Shown in pieces: positions 24,260 to 33,180 of a DNA stretch of 34,041 nt. Position 1 is the first letter of the stretch, and the number at the start of each line of letters is the position of its first letter. The stretch comes from Aerococcaceae bacterium DSM 111020 (GTDB taxonomy: Bacteria; Bacillota; Bacilli; Lactobacillales; Aerococcaceae). The position numbers and the translations under genes are program-made. The stretch covers positions 1 through 34,041 of the forward strand of contig JACBXP010000017.1 in the NCBI GenBank assembly GCA_015863185.1, given 5' to 3'. The notes beneath the pieces are model-generated. The model worked only from the letters and a program-made list of their open reading frames with translations. It did no database searches and was not told where the DNA came from.

Positions 24260-24850
24260 ATGTTTCAGGAGAAAGTAAGGCAATTAAGACTTGAACATGA
24301 TATGTCTCAAGAAGATCTAGCGGATATTTTAGGCGTGACACGCCAATCTATCTCGAAATATGAAAACGGAACAGCAGAACCTAGTTATGATAAACTAGCT
24401 ATCTTGGTAGATTACTTTAATGTCAGTTATGATGATTTATTGGTGAAAGATACGATGGTTACATCAGAAGAAATTGTTTCTGTTAGAGAAGAGAATAAAC
24501 CTTTAACGAAGAAGAAAGAAGTTAAAGAATCTACTATCGAAGTCATTAGTCTCTTAGATGACGAAGCAGAGTCTAATTTTGTTGATTTTGTTGTGACTGA
24601 AAAACCTGCTTATTTTGAACTAGATCATAAGCCGAATGCTGTGCTTCAGGGTGTCCCTGCTAAGACAGGGGGAATTTTTAAGCCACGTAATGTAGATCTA
24701 GCGTGGTATAAAAAAACTGAAGATGCATATCGCGAGAGGGATGCAGCCAAACAAGCGCTCGAAGACAAGAAGAAAATGTATCTTTTAGAATATTATGTCC
24801 CAGTTAAGAAACATGGATTTTTTAGTGTTCAGATTGCTGAAGAAGAGTAA
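24260..24850 (+). CDS. XRE-family transcriptional regulator
   Basis: A 196-residue DNA-binding protein. Residues about 5-60 form a Cro/CI-type helix-turn-helix (LRLEHDMSQEDLADILGV, then TRQSISKYENGTAEPS). The remaining 135 residues match nothing I know. They contain an acidic middle part, a Lys/Glu-rich segment near residue 165 that could form a helix, and the ending YYVPVKKHGFFSVQIAEEE; there is no membrane segment and no peptidase domain. AAAGGGGG precedes the ATG. It is the last gene of the rpiA-pdp unit and may control it, but no operator was identified. A terminator follows 11 bases later. Confidence 0.82.
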   Translation: MFQEKVRQLRLEHDMSQEDLADILGVTRQSISKYENGTAEPSYDKLAILVDYFNVSYDDLLVKDTMVTSEEIVSVREENKPLTKKKEVKESTIEVISLLDDEAESNFVDFVVTEKPAYFELDHKPNAVLQGVPAKTGGIFKPRNVDLAWYKKTEDAYRERDAAKQALEDKKKMYLLEYYVPVKKHGFFSVQIAEEE

Positions 24851-24861
24851 ATAAACGATTT

Positions 24862-24912
24862 AAAAAACCTCGAAATTGTCTGCAAATTGACGTGCACATT
24901 TCGAGGTTTTTT
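24862..24912. terminator. bidirectional terminator between the XRE gene and the mevalonate operon
   Basis: A perfect 15-bp stem AAAAAACCTCGAAAT / ATTTCGAGGTTTTTT with a 21-base loop has A6 and T6 ends, so it works on both strands for two converging units. Confidence 0.88.
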
Positions 24913-24937
24913 GGATGAAAGATTGTTTGAAAAATCG

Positions 24938-25951
24938 TTAAGCTTCAAAATTAAAATGACCATCGATATCATTGTTTTGTATCACTTGCTCGTATACATA
25001 GGAGGCAATAACGACATCTGTTGCTCCGACCCCAATGGGGATACATAATATGATATCTTCCTCGATAGGCTGATTGAGTCCGTGAATAGCAATTTCAGGT
25101 AATGTTTGTTGGATATCATCTTCAGATATTTTTCCTTCGCTTTGTAGATGTGTTAATGCACCTCGATGGAGGGCTTGGTCTTTATGATCAACGATAATAC
25201 GGTCGGCGCGGAGAATAGCTGAATCCGTGATTTCTTGATAAGACCCCATAGGAAAAATAACAGTTCCGGGCTTTAACATCTCAGAATCTATAATCGGTTC
25301 TTTCGCTAAGGTTACGGTAATAATAGCATCAACATTACAGGCATCTTGCGGTCTATCAGGGGAAACAATGCGAATGTCTCCCTTTACCAAAGATTGTGCA
25401 TCTTCTTTAAAACGTTCGGCCGATTCAGTTCGATGATTCCAAATCACTAATTCATGAATGTCAATGACGCGAGAGATAGCATCAAGATTTTGATGTGCTT
25501 GTTGTCCTGTACCAAACATTCCAATGGATATAGATGGCTTTTCAAATAAATAATCAATAGCGACTGCCGTTTGAGCTCCTGTGCGGATATTTGTGATATA
25601 TTGGCCATCTAACACAGCTTTGAAGCCTCCGACTTCAGGGTCAGCAAGTAAAATCATTCCAAAGATAAATGGTAGACCTGCTTCACGTCTTTTTCCGGCA
25701 ATGCCACCGACCCATTTTAGACCGGCAATGGTGTCACTGCCAATATATGCAGGCATAGCATTTAAGAAACCATCATGATCTGGATAGGCATCTAATTCAC
25801 CTAAATCAAGATTTACTTTACGTGGATTTTTAGTTGTTTCATCGCCCATACCTTGGTAAGCTTTCCTGACTAAATCAATAGCAGTGTCCATGTTGACATA
25901 CTTCTTTATGGTTGATTGGTTGATGAGAATAGTATCTTGGCTTGCTTTCAT
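24938..25951 (-). CDS. ornithine cyclodeaminase / mu-crystallin family dehydrogenase
   Basis: A 337-residue NAD(P)-dependent enzyme of the family that includes ornithine cyclodeaminase, archaeal alanine dehydrogenase and ketimine reductases. Visible features are the substrate-binding segment GLKWVGG and NIRTGAQTAVA, the nucleotide-binding loop GMFGTGQQAHQN (about 144-155), NHRTESAERF for the cofactor ribose, and GVGATDVVIA near the end holding the conserved aspartate. The exact reaction cannot be told from the sequence. AAAGGGAG precedes the ATG. It is the last gene of the mevalonate operon, 49 bases after the isomerase gene, an unexpected partner for isoprenoid synthesis. Confidence 0.85.
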   Translation of the reverse strand: MKASQDTILINQSTIKKYVNMDTAIDLVRKAYQGMGDETTKNPRKVNLDLGELDAYPDHDGFLNAMPAYIGSDTIAGLKWVGGIAGKRREAGLPFIFGMILLADPEVGGFKAVLDGQYITNIRTGAQTAVAIDYLFEKPSISIGMFGTGQQAHQNLDAISRVIDIHELVIWNHRTESAERFKEDAQSLVKGDIRIVSPDRPQDACNVDAIITVTLAKEPIIDSEMLKPGTVIFPMGSYQEITDSAILRADRIIVDHKDQALHRGALTHLQSEGKISEDDIQQTLPEIAIHGLNQPIEEDIILCIPIGVGATDVVIASYVYEQVIQNNDIDGHFNFEA

Positions 25952-26000
25952 ATAAGTCTCCCTTTCTTGTTTATTATTGGCTGTTGTGTTTTGTTGGTCC

Positions 26001-27053
26001 TTATTTTGTTGAATAATTATTAGCGAATGTGTTCAGATTTCCGGTTGCATACCAGTCTACTTCTTGTAATTCGGATATCGTTTCAACACCAAGTAATAAC
26101 ATCATCAATTGAATGGCTTCTTTCCAACTTTCAATGAGTTCAATCGTTTGATCGACTCCTAATTCATTGACAAAGTGTAACATTTTACCTGACATACCGG
26201 CAGCCTGAGCTCCCATAGCAATAGCCTTTACAATATGTGTAAAGTCAGTGATACAACCACTAGCGAGTAAGTTTACTTGTTGTTGGTAGGGAGCCGCGGC
26301 AATTAAGGATTCTGGGGTTGTTTGTCCCCAATTTGATAAGGCCGACAAATCAAGTTTTGTGCGGCGATCGTTTTCGATGGTGACAAAGTTTGTGCCACCT
26401 CGACCACTAACATCAATATTTTCAACACCAATATCGATTAATTGTTGAATAGTTTTGCGGCTCATTCCAAAACCGACTTCTTTAACAATCACTGGAATAT
26501 CTAGTTCTTGAACCATCGCTTCGATGTTTTTGAGCCACATTGAATAGTCACGATCTCCTTCAGGCATAACGACTTCTTGAGGAATATTGACATGTATTTG
26601 AAGAGCATCTGCTTGTATCATATCGATGACGCGCTTGGCATTTTCTAATGAATGATGCGCTCCTAGATTGGTCATGACAAAGCCATCTGGGTTATTTTGT
26701 CGCATAATAGTGAATGAATCAATGACATTAGGGTCCTTTAAAGCAATACTCATCGATCCTGTTGCAATTGGAAGGCCTGTTGCAGCGGCAACTAATGATA
26801 ATTTTTCGTTATATTGTTTAGTGAAATCTGAACCACCAGTCATTCCATTGATATAAAATGGAACAGCATGTTTGTGATTTGCCCATTTAGTGGAGAGGTC
26901 GATCCTGTCATAATTCGTTTGATTAAATGAGTGATGGATAAAACGAACTTCGTCAAAAGGGGAAACCTTTGCTTCTGTTTGTTGATCTAGGGCAAGACGA
27001 GCATGGTCATCTTTACGTTGTCTTGCTAAATTTGGGTCTTGAGAAAGAGTCAT
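26001..27053 (-). CDS. fni: type 2 isopentenyl-diphosphate delta-isomerase
   Basis: FMN- and NADPH-dependent interconversion of isopentenyl and dimethylallyl diphosphate. The 350-residue protein begins with RKDDHARLALDQ, the family start, followed by FVHH-like FIHHSFNQ. It carries YINGMTGGS, KEVGFGMSRKTIQQL, VSGRGGTNFVTIENDRR and LLASGCITDFTHIVKAIAMGAQAAGMSGK, the FMN phosphate-binding part. The type 2 enzyme accompanies the mevalonate pathway in Gram-positive cocci. GAGGTAAATA precedes the ATG. It follows phosphomevalonate kinase by 16 bases. Confidence 0.95.
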   Translation of the reverse strand: MTLSQDPNLARQRKDDHARLALDQQTEAKVSPFDEVRFIHHSFNQTNYDRIDLSTKWANHKHAVPFYINGMTGGSDFTKQYNEKLSLVAAATGLPIATGSMSIALKDPNVIDSFTIMRQNNPDGFVMTNLGAHHSLENAKRVIDMIQADALQIHVNIPQEVVMPEGDRDYSMWLKNIEAMVQELDIPVIVKEVGFGMSRKTIQQLIDIGVENIDVSGRGGTNFVTIENDRRTKLDLSALSNWGQTTPESLIAAAPYQQQVNLLASGCITDFTHIVKAIAMGAQAAGMSGKMLHFVNELGVDQTIELIESWKEAIQLMMLLLGVETISELQEVDWYATGNLNTFANNYSTK

Positions 27054-27069
27054 TATTTACCTCGCATTC

Positions 27070-28212
27070 TTAAAGTGTTTTAGGTGCAATTTGCAGTGAT
27101 AAAGGTGTTACACCACCTTGTCGCCACAATGTAAAAAGTTCATTATTATTGGATGTGTTACCATGTTTAGCTTCAACCGCAATACCGCAATCTCCTCCTC
27201 CAGCACCTGAGGATTTCCCGCCCATATTTAAAAGTTGAGCCGATTGGACTAAGTGTAATAGCGATTCGGTCAAAATATTTAAATGATATTCTGAAGCGAG
27301 CTGGTTGAGTAAAGTGTGATATAAGTTAATGAATTGAATCGTTCTATCAGAATCTTTACATTCCAGTGCGTGAAACAATTTAATCACTATGATATGTGCT
27401 TGGGAAACAAAAGTTTGATATGGAGCAGGGTTTTGTTTTAATTGCTTTTTCAGCGACGAGACTAATCGCTCTGTAGAAGCGGGTTTGCCTGTCCATCCAA
27501 AGTAAATGTTTACTGGAAGTGGTTCTGGAACAGGCATAATTTTTAATCCTGGCCATTCTACTTCTAACAAAGTACCAATAGAATGATTAGCATCGAGTTG
27601 TTGCTCTAGCCATAATCGATCTAAGGATTGATAAAAAACAATGCCTCCGTAACTACTAGCAGCTAAGTCGCCGAAACTACCTTGAACATTTAATTGGGTC
27701 TGAGCGATGGCCCCTAATTTGTATAAAATAGTTCCTGAACATGGTTTTAACCCGTATAGTTTTAATAAGCTCAATATAACAGCTAAAGTAACAGCCCCAC
27801 TTGAACCAAAGCCAACCTTTTGTCCGTTAATGTCAATCATATCGCTTTGAATAGTTAACTGATAGTCCATTAATGGGATATTGAATTCAAGAACTAATTG
27901 TTCAATTAAATGGATAGCTGCACGGGTATATTTCCAAAAATCTTGCTCAGCGGGGGATAAATGGTCCCAATTTAGTTGAGAATCGGACGTGCGCTGATAT
28001 TTCCAATGATTTTCATTCGAAATGATTGTGCCGTGCTGAGGTGTTGTTGATCGCTCCACATCCACGGTAATATAACGATTGACTGCCATAATTAACGCAG
28101 GCTGATTGGGTGTGAGTATGGCATATTCTCCTGCTAAATATAACTTTCCTGGAATCTGTGCTTGCGCTTGTTGCTCAGGAGATACTTGATAAAATAACTG
28201 TGAAATCATCAT
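27070..28212 (-). CDS. mvaK2: phosphomevalonate kinase
   Basis: ATP-dependent phosphorylation of mevalonate 5-phosphate to the diphosphate. The 380-residue GHMP kinase has the N-terminal IPGKLYLAGEYAILTPNQPA, the phosphate-binding loop KVGFGSSGAVTLAVILSLL and the C-terminal GGKSSGAGGGDCGIA. The first two ATG codons are adjacent; the first overlaps the mvaD stop by four bases, with GGAGACAAG upstream, so it is chosen. It is slightly longer than many relatives. Confidence 0.93.
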   Translation of the reverse strand: MMISQLFYQVSPEQQAQAQIPGKLYLAGEYAILTPNQPALIMAVNRYITVDVERSTTPQHGTIISNENHWKYQRTSDSQLNWDHLSPAEQDFWKYTRAAIHLIEQLVLEFNIPLMDYQLTIQSDMIDINGQKVGFGSSGAVTLAVILSLLKLYGLKPCSGTILYKLGAIAQTQLNVQGSFGDLAASSYGGIVFYQSLDRLWLEQQLDANHSIGTLLEVEWPGLKIMPVPEPLPVNIYFGWTGKPASTERLVSSLKKQLKQNPAPYQTFVSQAHIIVIKLFHALECKDSDRTIQFINLYHTLLNQLASEYHLNILTESLLHLVQSAQLLNMGGKSSGAGGGDCGIAVEAKHGNTSNNNELFTLWRQGGVTPLSLQIAPKTL

Positions 28213-29222
28213 CTTGTCTCCAATGGTTGACCGAGAGAGTCGATAGAATAAGGAGCACGTCCTGGGAGACTGATAATTAATTGATCCTCATTGAAGTCTT
28301 CCATGAGGATTTTTTTGATTTGTTCAATTTGACTGAAAGGACATAGGATTTTCACATTAGGCCCTGCATCCATGGTGTAATAACAAGAGAGACCTTGGTC
28401 GCGCATTTGTTGAACTTTATTGATAGCAACGAGTGTTTTGGGTTCAAAATAATTAAAGCTAGGATTTGCTGCGAGCATGGTTGCATGCATCTTCATTGCA
28501 TTATGTTCCGCAATGCGTCCCATTGCATCAATGTCTCGTTGTTTAATAGCCTGGAGCATTTGATCTAGATCCTGCTCTACTTCACGTGGCCAAAGCTCAT
28601 AAAAAGGAGAGCTTTCAATAGTATGTTGCATCCCAATTCGACTGGAAATTTTCTTTTGCTGAGAATTAATAACCACAATAAGCATTCCTATATCCCAGTC
28701 CGCTGAATCAATTTCTTCAGCGTAACTGGAATCGCTGTGATGGCCATAACCACGATGCCACATAGCCAATCCGCCAAACAAGCTTCGGGTAGAACTACCA
28801 GAACCTTGCCGAGAAAATGTAGATAATTTTTCAGAAGAAAAATTCAACTGTAATGCGTCGTTAATGGCTGCAGATAAAGCAGCAAATGCTGAGGCTGAGG
28901 AAGCGAGTCCAGCAGCTGTAGGAACATGGTTGATACTTTCAATTGAAACCGGTAAATGAATACCACTTTCTTTTCGGAACAAATCTACAAAACGAATGAT
29001 TTTTTTTGTTTCTTCTTGGGATTGTTTTTGATAATTTAATGTAAAGGTATCGTTTTTTAAATTTGGAGAGAAAAGAACTTTTGTATCTGTATAAAGGGAT
29101 TCAAGTGTTAAAGATAAACTACTGGTCATTGGTAAATATAACTCTTGATCTCTTTTTCCCCAATATTTAATGAGCGCAATATTTGTATGTGCACGGTAAA
29201 TAGAATGATACTGATGATTCAC
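28209..29222 (-). CDS. mvaD: diphosphomevalonate decarboxylase
   Basis: ATP-dependent decarboxylation of mevalonate diphosphate to isopentenyl diphosphate. The 337-residue protein has the family phrases AHTNIALIKYWGKRD, LPMTSSLSLTL, NHVPTAAGLASSASAFAAL and QGSGSSTRSLFGGLAMW, then TMDAGPNVKILC near the end. Translation starts at GTG, whose first base is the last base of the mvk stop codon, after GGAGGAG. It overlaps mvaK2 by four bases. The three kinase-type genes are thus tightly coupled. Confidence 0.95.
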   Translation of the reverse strand: MNHQYHSIYRAHTNIALIKYWGKRDQELYLPMTSSLSLTLESLYTDTKVLFSPNLKNDTFTLNYQKQSQEETKKIIRFVDLFRKESGIHLPVSIESINHVPTAAGLASSASAFAALSAAINDALQLNFSSEKLSTFSRQGSGSSTRSLFGGLAMWHRGYGHHSDSSYAEEIDSADWDIGMLIVVINSQQKKISSRIGMQHTIESSPFYELWPREVEQDLDQMLQAIKQRDIDAMGRIAEHNAMKMHATMLAANPSFNYFEPKTLVAINKVQQMRDQGLSCYYTMDAGPNVKILCPFSQIEQIKKILMEDFNEDQLIISLPGRAPYSIDSLGQPLETR

Positions 29223-30223
29223 TAGTTCTCCTCCTCATTCATAGCTAAGTTTAGAATCCAAGTGTTCTGTGCACCGGCTTGTTTCATTGCATCTGCAATC
29301 GTTTGAGCAATTGTCTGTGTTTCAGCTAAGGCAATAGCACATCCGCCTAAGCCTCCACCTGTTAATTTGGCTCCCAGAGCTCCAGCATACCAAGCTGCAC
29401 GAATAATATGATCAAGTTTAGGATCTGATATTCCTAATTGGTTTAAATAATAATGATTATAGGTTAACAATCGTCCTAATTCATTGGTGTCTTGTTGTTT
29501 GATTGCTTGATAGCCTAATTTAACAAAACGTTCAATCGATTTTAGGGCATCCTTTACCATTGATGGGCGTTGTTCGTATAATTGACGAACCTTTCCCACA
29601 GCGATCTTTGTTTGTCCTTCAATGCCACTATCAGCTACGATTAAGAAAGCTTTTAAATTTATATCAAATGGAACAGGCGGTTCACTCTTTTGATACATCA
29701 CTGGTCGATGGGAACTAGCCATAAGCGTGTCTATTCCGCTGGTTGTTTCATGAGCGATAATCTCAGCTTGATTAACAATCATTTTTAATTGATAGTCTGA
29801 TAAGTGAACTTGATAATAATCTGTAATCGCTCGCACTAAGGCGACGGAAACGGCAGCCGAAGAACCCATACCTCGCTTAACCGGGATATTGCTGGTTACT
29901 TTATAATGAAGAGGTTCCTTCGGTAATGCAAAACTATCTAAAGTTAATTGTATCACTTGTTTTAGATTGTTCATTTCGTCAGGCATTTCAGCAGCTGTCC
30001 CCGTAAAATATTCACTTTCAAAATAACTAACAGAGTGATTGTTTTTTTGGACAATCACTTTTGTTGAGGCTGCTGTAAAAGGAAGTGCAATTGCCGGAAC
30101 ACCATAGACAACGGCATGCTCTCCCATCAAAATAATCTTACTATGTGCTTGACCATGACCGATAGAAGGTGTCTGCTGATGGAGTGTATCATGCGTCGAA
30201 TAAGACATATTTTCTTCGTTCAT
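29222..30223 (-). CDS. mvk: mevalonate kinase
   Basis: First kinase of the pathway, giving mevalonate 5-phosphate, and the first gene of the operon. The 333-residue GHMP kinase shows AHSKIILMGEHAVVYGVPA, the loop IPVKRGMGSSAAVSVALVRA, HETTSGIDTLMASS and LTGGGLGGCAIAL. The start at 30223 is the ATG six bases after AAAGGAG; a TTG two codons earlier overlaps the binding site. About 25 residues precede the usual start of the fold, with a run of polar residues. HMG-CoA synthase and reductase, needed to make mevalonate, are not in the window. Confidence 0.94.
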   Translation of the reverse strand: MNEENMSYSTHDTLHQQTPSIGHGQAHSKIILMGEHAVVYGVPAIALPFTAASTKVIVQKNNHSVSYFESEYFTGTAAEMPDEMNNLKQVIQLTLDSFALPKEPLHYKVTSNIPVKRGMGSSAAVSVALVRAITDYYQVHLSDYQLKMIVNQAEIIAHETTSGIDTLMASSHRPVMYQKSEPPVPFDINLKAFLIVADSGIEGQTKIAVGKVRQLYEQRPSMVKDALKSIERFVKLGYQAIKQQDTNELGRLLTYNHYYLNQLGISDPKLDHIIRAAWYAGALGAKLTGGGLGGCAIALAETQTIAQTIADAMKQAGAQNTWILNLAMNEEEN

Positions 30224-30256
30224 ATGCAACTCCTTTAAATTTTATTTATCTTAATC

Positions 30257-30285
30257 ATTTTACATTGTAAAGGCATATTAATCAA
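30257..30285 (-). promoter_or_regulatory. mvk: promoter of the mevalonate operon
   Basis: On the minus strand TTGATT (30280-30285) and TAAAAT (30257-30262) are 17 bases apart, 33 bases before the mvk start codon. Confidence 0.6.
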
Positions 30286-30365
30286 AAAAAGTACAAAAAT
30301 TAATATACATCACAATTTGCATAGAATGAGAGATATAATTTTATCTGTTGTAATAAAAGGTGTTG

Positions 30366-30374
30366 TGCTAAAAT
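30366..30374 (+). promoter_or_regulatory. extended -10 promoter of coaA-guaA
   Basis: TGCTAAAAT matches the extended -10 form TGnTATAAT with one change, 34 bases before coaA. A second TATAAT lies at 30334-30339. Neither has a good -35. Confidence 0.4.
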
Positions 30375-30408
30375 AGAGGAGAAATGGAGATTAGATTGGG
30401 GCGTTTTG

Positions 30409-31335
30409 ATGATCCAAGATGAAATATTTATTCAGTTCACTCGAAAACAATGGAGTGAGTTATTTCATAAACAGCATGACTTAATAAAAGTTGATGACTT
30501 AGATGAATTAGTGTCGCTAAATGACCGTTTAACCAATGCAGATGTACGTGAAATATATCGTCCATTGTTACAATTTATTGATATTTTTTATGAAAATAAA
30601 TTAGCATTACGCAAAGAGCGACAGGAATTTCTTAAACTAGACAGAAAAGTAAGTCAACCATTTGTGATTGGAATTTCTGGGAGTGTTGCGGTTGGAAAGA
30701 GTACCGTTGCTCGTGTTTTGCAAGAACTTTTAGGAAAAGTTTACCCAAACAAAGAGATTGCCTTACTCACAACAGATGGCTTTTTATTCCCAAACAAGGA
30801 ATTAGAAAAGCGGGGGATATTACATCGTAAAGGATTTCCTGATAGTTATGATATGCCTTCTTTTTTATCTTTTATGACGAAAGTAAAAACTGGAGCTGAA
30901 AGAATAGAATATCCTATCTATTCTCATCATATTTATGATATCGTGCCAGATGAGGTGGGGGTTCTACATAAACCAGATATACTCATCATGGAAGGGATTA
31001 ATGTTTTTCAATTACCTGAAAATCAACAATTATACGTAAGTAACTTTTTTGATTTTTCAATTTTTGTTGATGCAGATACAATGGACATTAAAAAATGGTA
31101 TATGGAAAGATATTATATGTTGGTAGAATTAGCGAAAGATAATCCGGATAATTATTTCCATAAAATGTCAAAATGGTCAGACGAAAAAAAGGAAGCCTAT
31201 GCTAATGAAGTTTGGTATACTATCAATCTAACAAATTTGGTGCAGCATATCGCACCAACAAAAGAGCGAGCACAGGTTGTGTTGCATAAATCAGAAAATC
31301 ATTTAATTGATTTGATTTCTGTACGAAAATACTAG
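30409..31335 (+). CDS. coaA: pantothenate kinase, type I
   Basis: Phosphorylates pantothenate, the first step of coenzyme A synthesis. The 308-residue protein has the P-loop [14 protein letters not shown], the [11 protein letters not shown] motif, RKGFPDSYD and YSHHIYDIV, all of the bacterial type I (CoA-inhibited) kinase. Start choice: TTG at 30406 or ATG at 30409; the ATG follows TTGGGGCG at seven bases and is chosen. A 12-codon out-of-frame reading (30384-30422) with AGGAG close upstream overlaps the start; its role, if any, is unknown. guaA follows after 14 bases. Confidence 0.94.
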   Translation: MIQDEIFIQFTRKQWSELFHKQHDLIKVDDLDELVSLNDRLTNADVREIYRPLLQFIDIFYENKLALRKERQEFLKLDRKVSQPFVIGISGSVAVGKSTVARVLQELLGKVYPNKEIALLTTDGFLFPNKELEKRGILHRKGFPDSYDMPSFLSFMTKVKTGAERIEYPIYSHHIYDIVPDEVGVLHKPDILIMEGINVFQLPENQQLYVSNFFDFSIFVDADTMDIKKWYMERYYMLVELAKDNPDNYFHKMSKWSDEKKEAYANEVWYTINLTNLVQHIAPTKERAQVVLHKSENHLIDLISVRKY

Positions 31336-31349
31336 AAAGAAGGAAATTC

Positions 31350-32897
31350 ATGGAAACCATTACTGAAATAGAAAAGATTATTGTTCTAGACTTTGGTAGC
31401 CAGTATAATCAACTCATTACACGTCGTCTAAGAGATTTAGGTGTCTATAGTGAGTTATTATCGAATAAAAAATCGGCACAAGAAATTGTCGCTGAAGGAA
31501 ATGTTAAAGGAATTATTTTATCAGGTGGACCGCGTAGTGTCTATGCTGAAGATGCCTTTGAAGTGGATCCTGAGATATTCGAACTAGGAGTACCAGTTCT
31601 AGGGGTTTGCTATGGTATGCAATTAATTACCAAACTATTCGATGGTAAAGTAACTGCTGGTGAAGTACGTGAATTCGGTCAAGCTTCAATCGAAGTGAAT
31701 AACAATGCCTCCGGAATTTTTAAAGATTTAAATGAAGAAGAAACAGTCTTAATGAGTCATGGCGATCTGATTAAAGAAGTGCCTGATGGTTTTAAGATCA
31801 CTGCTTCATCAGAACAATGTCCTATCGCAGCTTTTGAAAATACAGCAAAAGATATTTATGGGGTTCAATTCCATCCAGAAGTTAGAGCAACAACGCAAGG
31901 AAGTGAAATGTTAAGAAATTTTGCTTTCGAAATTTGTGGGGTTAAAGGCAACTGGTCTATGGAAAACTTTATCGATATCGCCATACAAAACATTCGTGAT
32001 ATGGTAAAAGATAAAAAAGTTTTACTTGGTTTATCCGGGGGAGTAGATTCAAGTGTGGTTGGTGTATTACTGCAGAAAGCAATTGGTGAACAATTAGTAT
32101 GTATTTTTGTTGATCATGGGCTCCTTCGTAAAAACGAAGGTGACTTAGTAATGGAATCGCTGGAGTCATTTGGTCTTAATATTATTAAAGTTGACGCTAA
32201 GGACCGTTTCTTTAGTAAATTAGCGGGTGTATCTGATCCCGAAAGAAAACGTAAAATTATTGGAAATGAATTTGTTTATGTGTTCGATGAAGAGGCCGCT
32301 AAATTAGATGGAATTGATTATTTAGCACAAGGGACATTGTATACAGATATTATTGAATCTGGAACAGACACCGCACAAACAATCAAATCACATCATAATG
32401 TGGGGGGCCTGCCAGAAGATATGCAGTTTGAATTGATTGAACCATTGAATACACTGTTCAAAGATGAAGTGCGTGCATTAGGTACAGCTCTGGGTATGCC
32501 AGATTCGATTGTTTGGCGTCAACCTTTCCCAGGCCCAGGGTTAGGAATTCGTGTTCTAGGTGAAATTACCGATGAAAAAGTAGAAATTGTGCGTGAATCT
32601 GATGCAATATTACGTGAAGAAATCGCTAAACACGGTTTGGATAAAGATGTTTGGCAATACTTCACCGTCTTGCCTAATGTACGGAGTGTTGGTGTAATGG
32701 GGGATGGTCGAACTTATGATCATATGATAGGTATACGAGCAGTGACATCGATTGACGGAATGACGAGTGAATTTGCTCGCTTGCCTTGGGATGTGTTACA
32801 AACCATCTCAACGCGTATTGTCAATGAAGTACCGCATGTTAACCGTGTCGTCTATGATGTTACAGGTAAACCGCCAGCAACTATCGAGTGGGAATAG
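31350..32897 (+). CDS. guaA: GMP synthase (glutamine-hydrolysing)
   Basis: Converts XMP to GMP using glutamine and ATP. The 515-residue protein has a class I glutamine amidotransferase domain with nucleophile Cys87 (GVCYGMQ) and the HPEVRAT histidine-glutamate pair, the ATP-pyrophosphatase loop [13 protein letters not shown] (about 224-236), and the C-terminal dimerisation domain closing with [25 protein letters not shown]-type ending. All parts are intact. AAGGAAA precedes the ATG. It is co-directional with coaA, 14 bases away, and no purine riboswitch lies between them. A terminator follows only after 127 bases. Confidence 0.97.
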   Translation: METITEIEKIIVLDFGSQYNQLITRRLRDLGVYSELLSNKKSAQEIVAEGNVKGIILSGGPRSVYAEDAFEVDPEIFELGVPVLGVCYGMQLITKLFDGKVTAGEVREFGQASIEVNNNASGIFKDLNEEETVLMSHGDLIKEVPDGFKITASSEQCPIAAFENTAKDIYGVQFHPEVRATTQGSEMLRNFAFEICGVKGNWSMENFIDIAIQNIRDMVKDKKVLLGLSGGVDSSVVGVLLQKAIGEQLVCIFVDHGLLRKNEGDLVMESLESFGLNIIKVDAKDRFFSKLAGVSDPERKRKIIGNEFVYVFDEEAAKLDGIDYLAQGTLYTDIIESGTDTAQTIKSHHNVGGLPEDMQFELIEPLNTLFKDEVRALGTALGMPDSIVWRQPFPGPGLGIRVLGEITDEKVEIVRESDAILREEIAKHGLDKDVWQYFTVLPNVRSVGVMGDGRTYDHMIGIRAVTSIDGMTSEFARLPWDVLQTISTRIVNEVPHVNRVVYDVTGKPPATIEWE

Positions 32898-33024
32898 TAT
32901 CATTAATTTCGATAATCAATGATAAACGAGTGTTTCGGACATATTTTGTGGTTAGGCTCATAAATTCCTGTCCTTAATAGAATATTCGGAATTAGTGGAA
33001 TAATATCACTTATACTTATGCATG

Positions 33025-33054
33025 AAAGCTGTAATTTAATTTACAGCTTTTTTT
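33025..33054 (+). terminator. terminator after guaA
   Basis: AAAGCTGTAA / TTACAGCTTT with a 6-base loop runs into seven T. The 127 bases between the guaA stop and this hairpin hold no recognised element; a short stem GGACA / TGTCC (32937-32941, 32969-32973) is possible. Confidence 0.8.
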
Positions 33055-33115
33055 GTGTATTGTACAGAAAAATTGATGATAAAGTAATAAATTAGCGAAA
33101 GGTACAGTATTCGAA

Positions 33116-33126
33116 TATAATATAAT
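33116..33126 (+). promoter_or_regulatory. overlapping -10 boxes before the MgtC-like gene
   Basis: Two overlapping TATAAT hexamers (33116-33121 and 33121-33126) lie about 55 bases before the start codon. The -35 positions are poor. Confidence 0.35.
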
Positions 33127-33180
33127 TGAGGATAAATATTCTTTGATAATTTTTAATAACAAAAGAAACGAGGTGTGTGA

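Noticed and set aside
32898-33180. Purine riboswitch around guaA or the MgtC-like gene
   Set aside because: The segment with TTCGGACATATTTTGTGG recalls parts of purine aptamers, but the conserved loop bases and the three-stem order are missing, and it lies after guaA, not before it.
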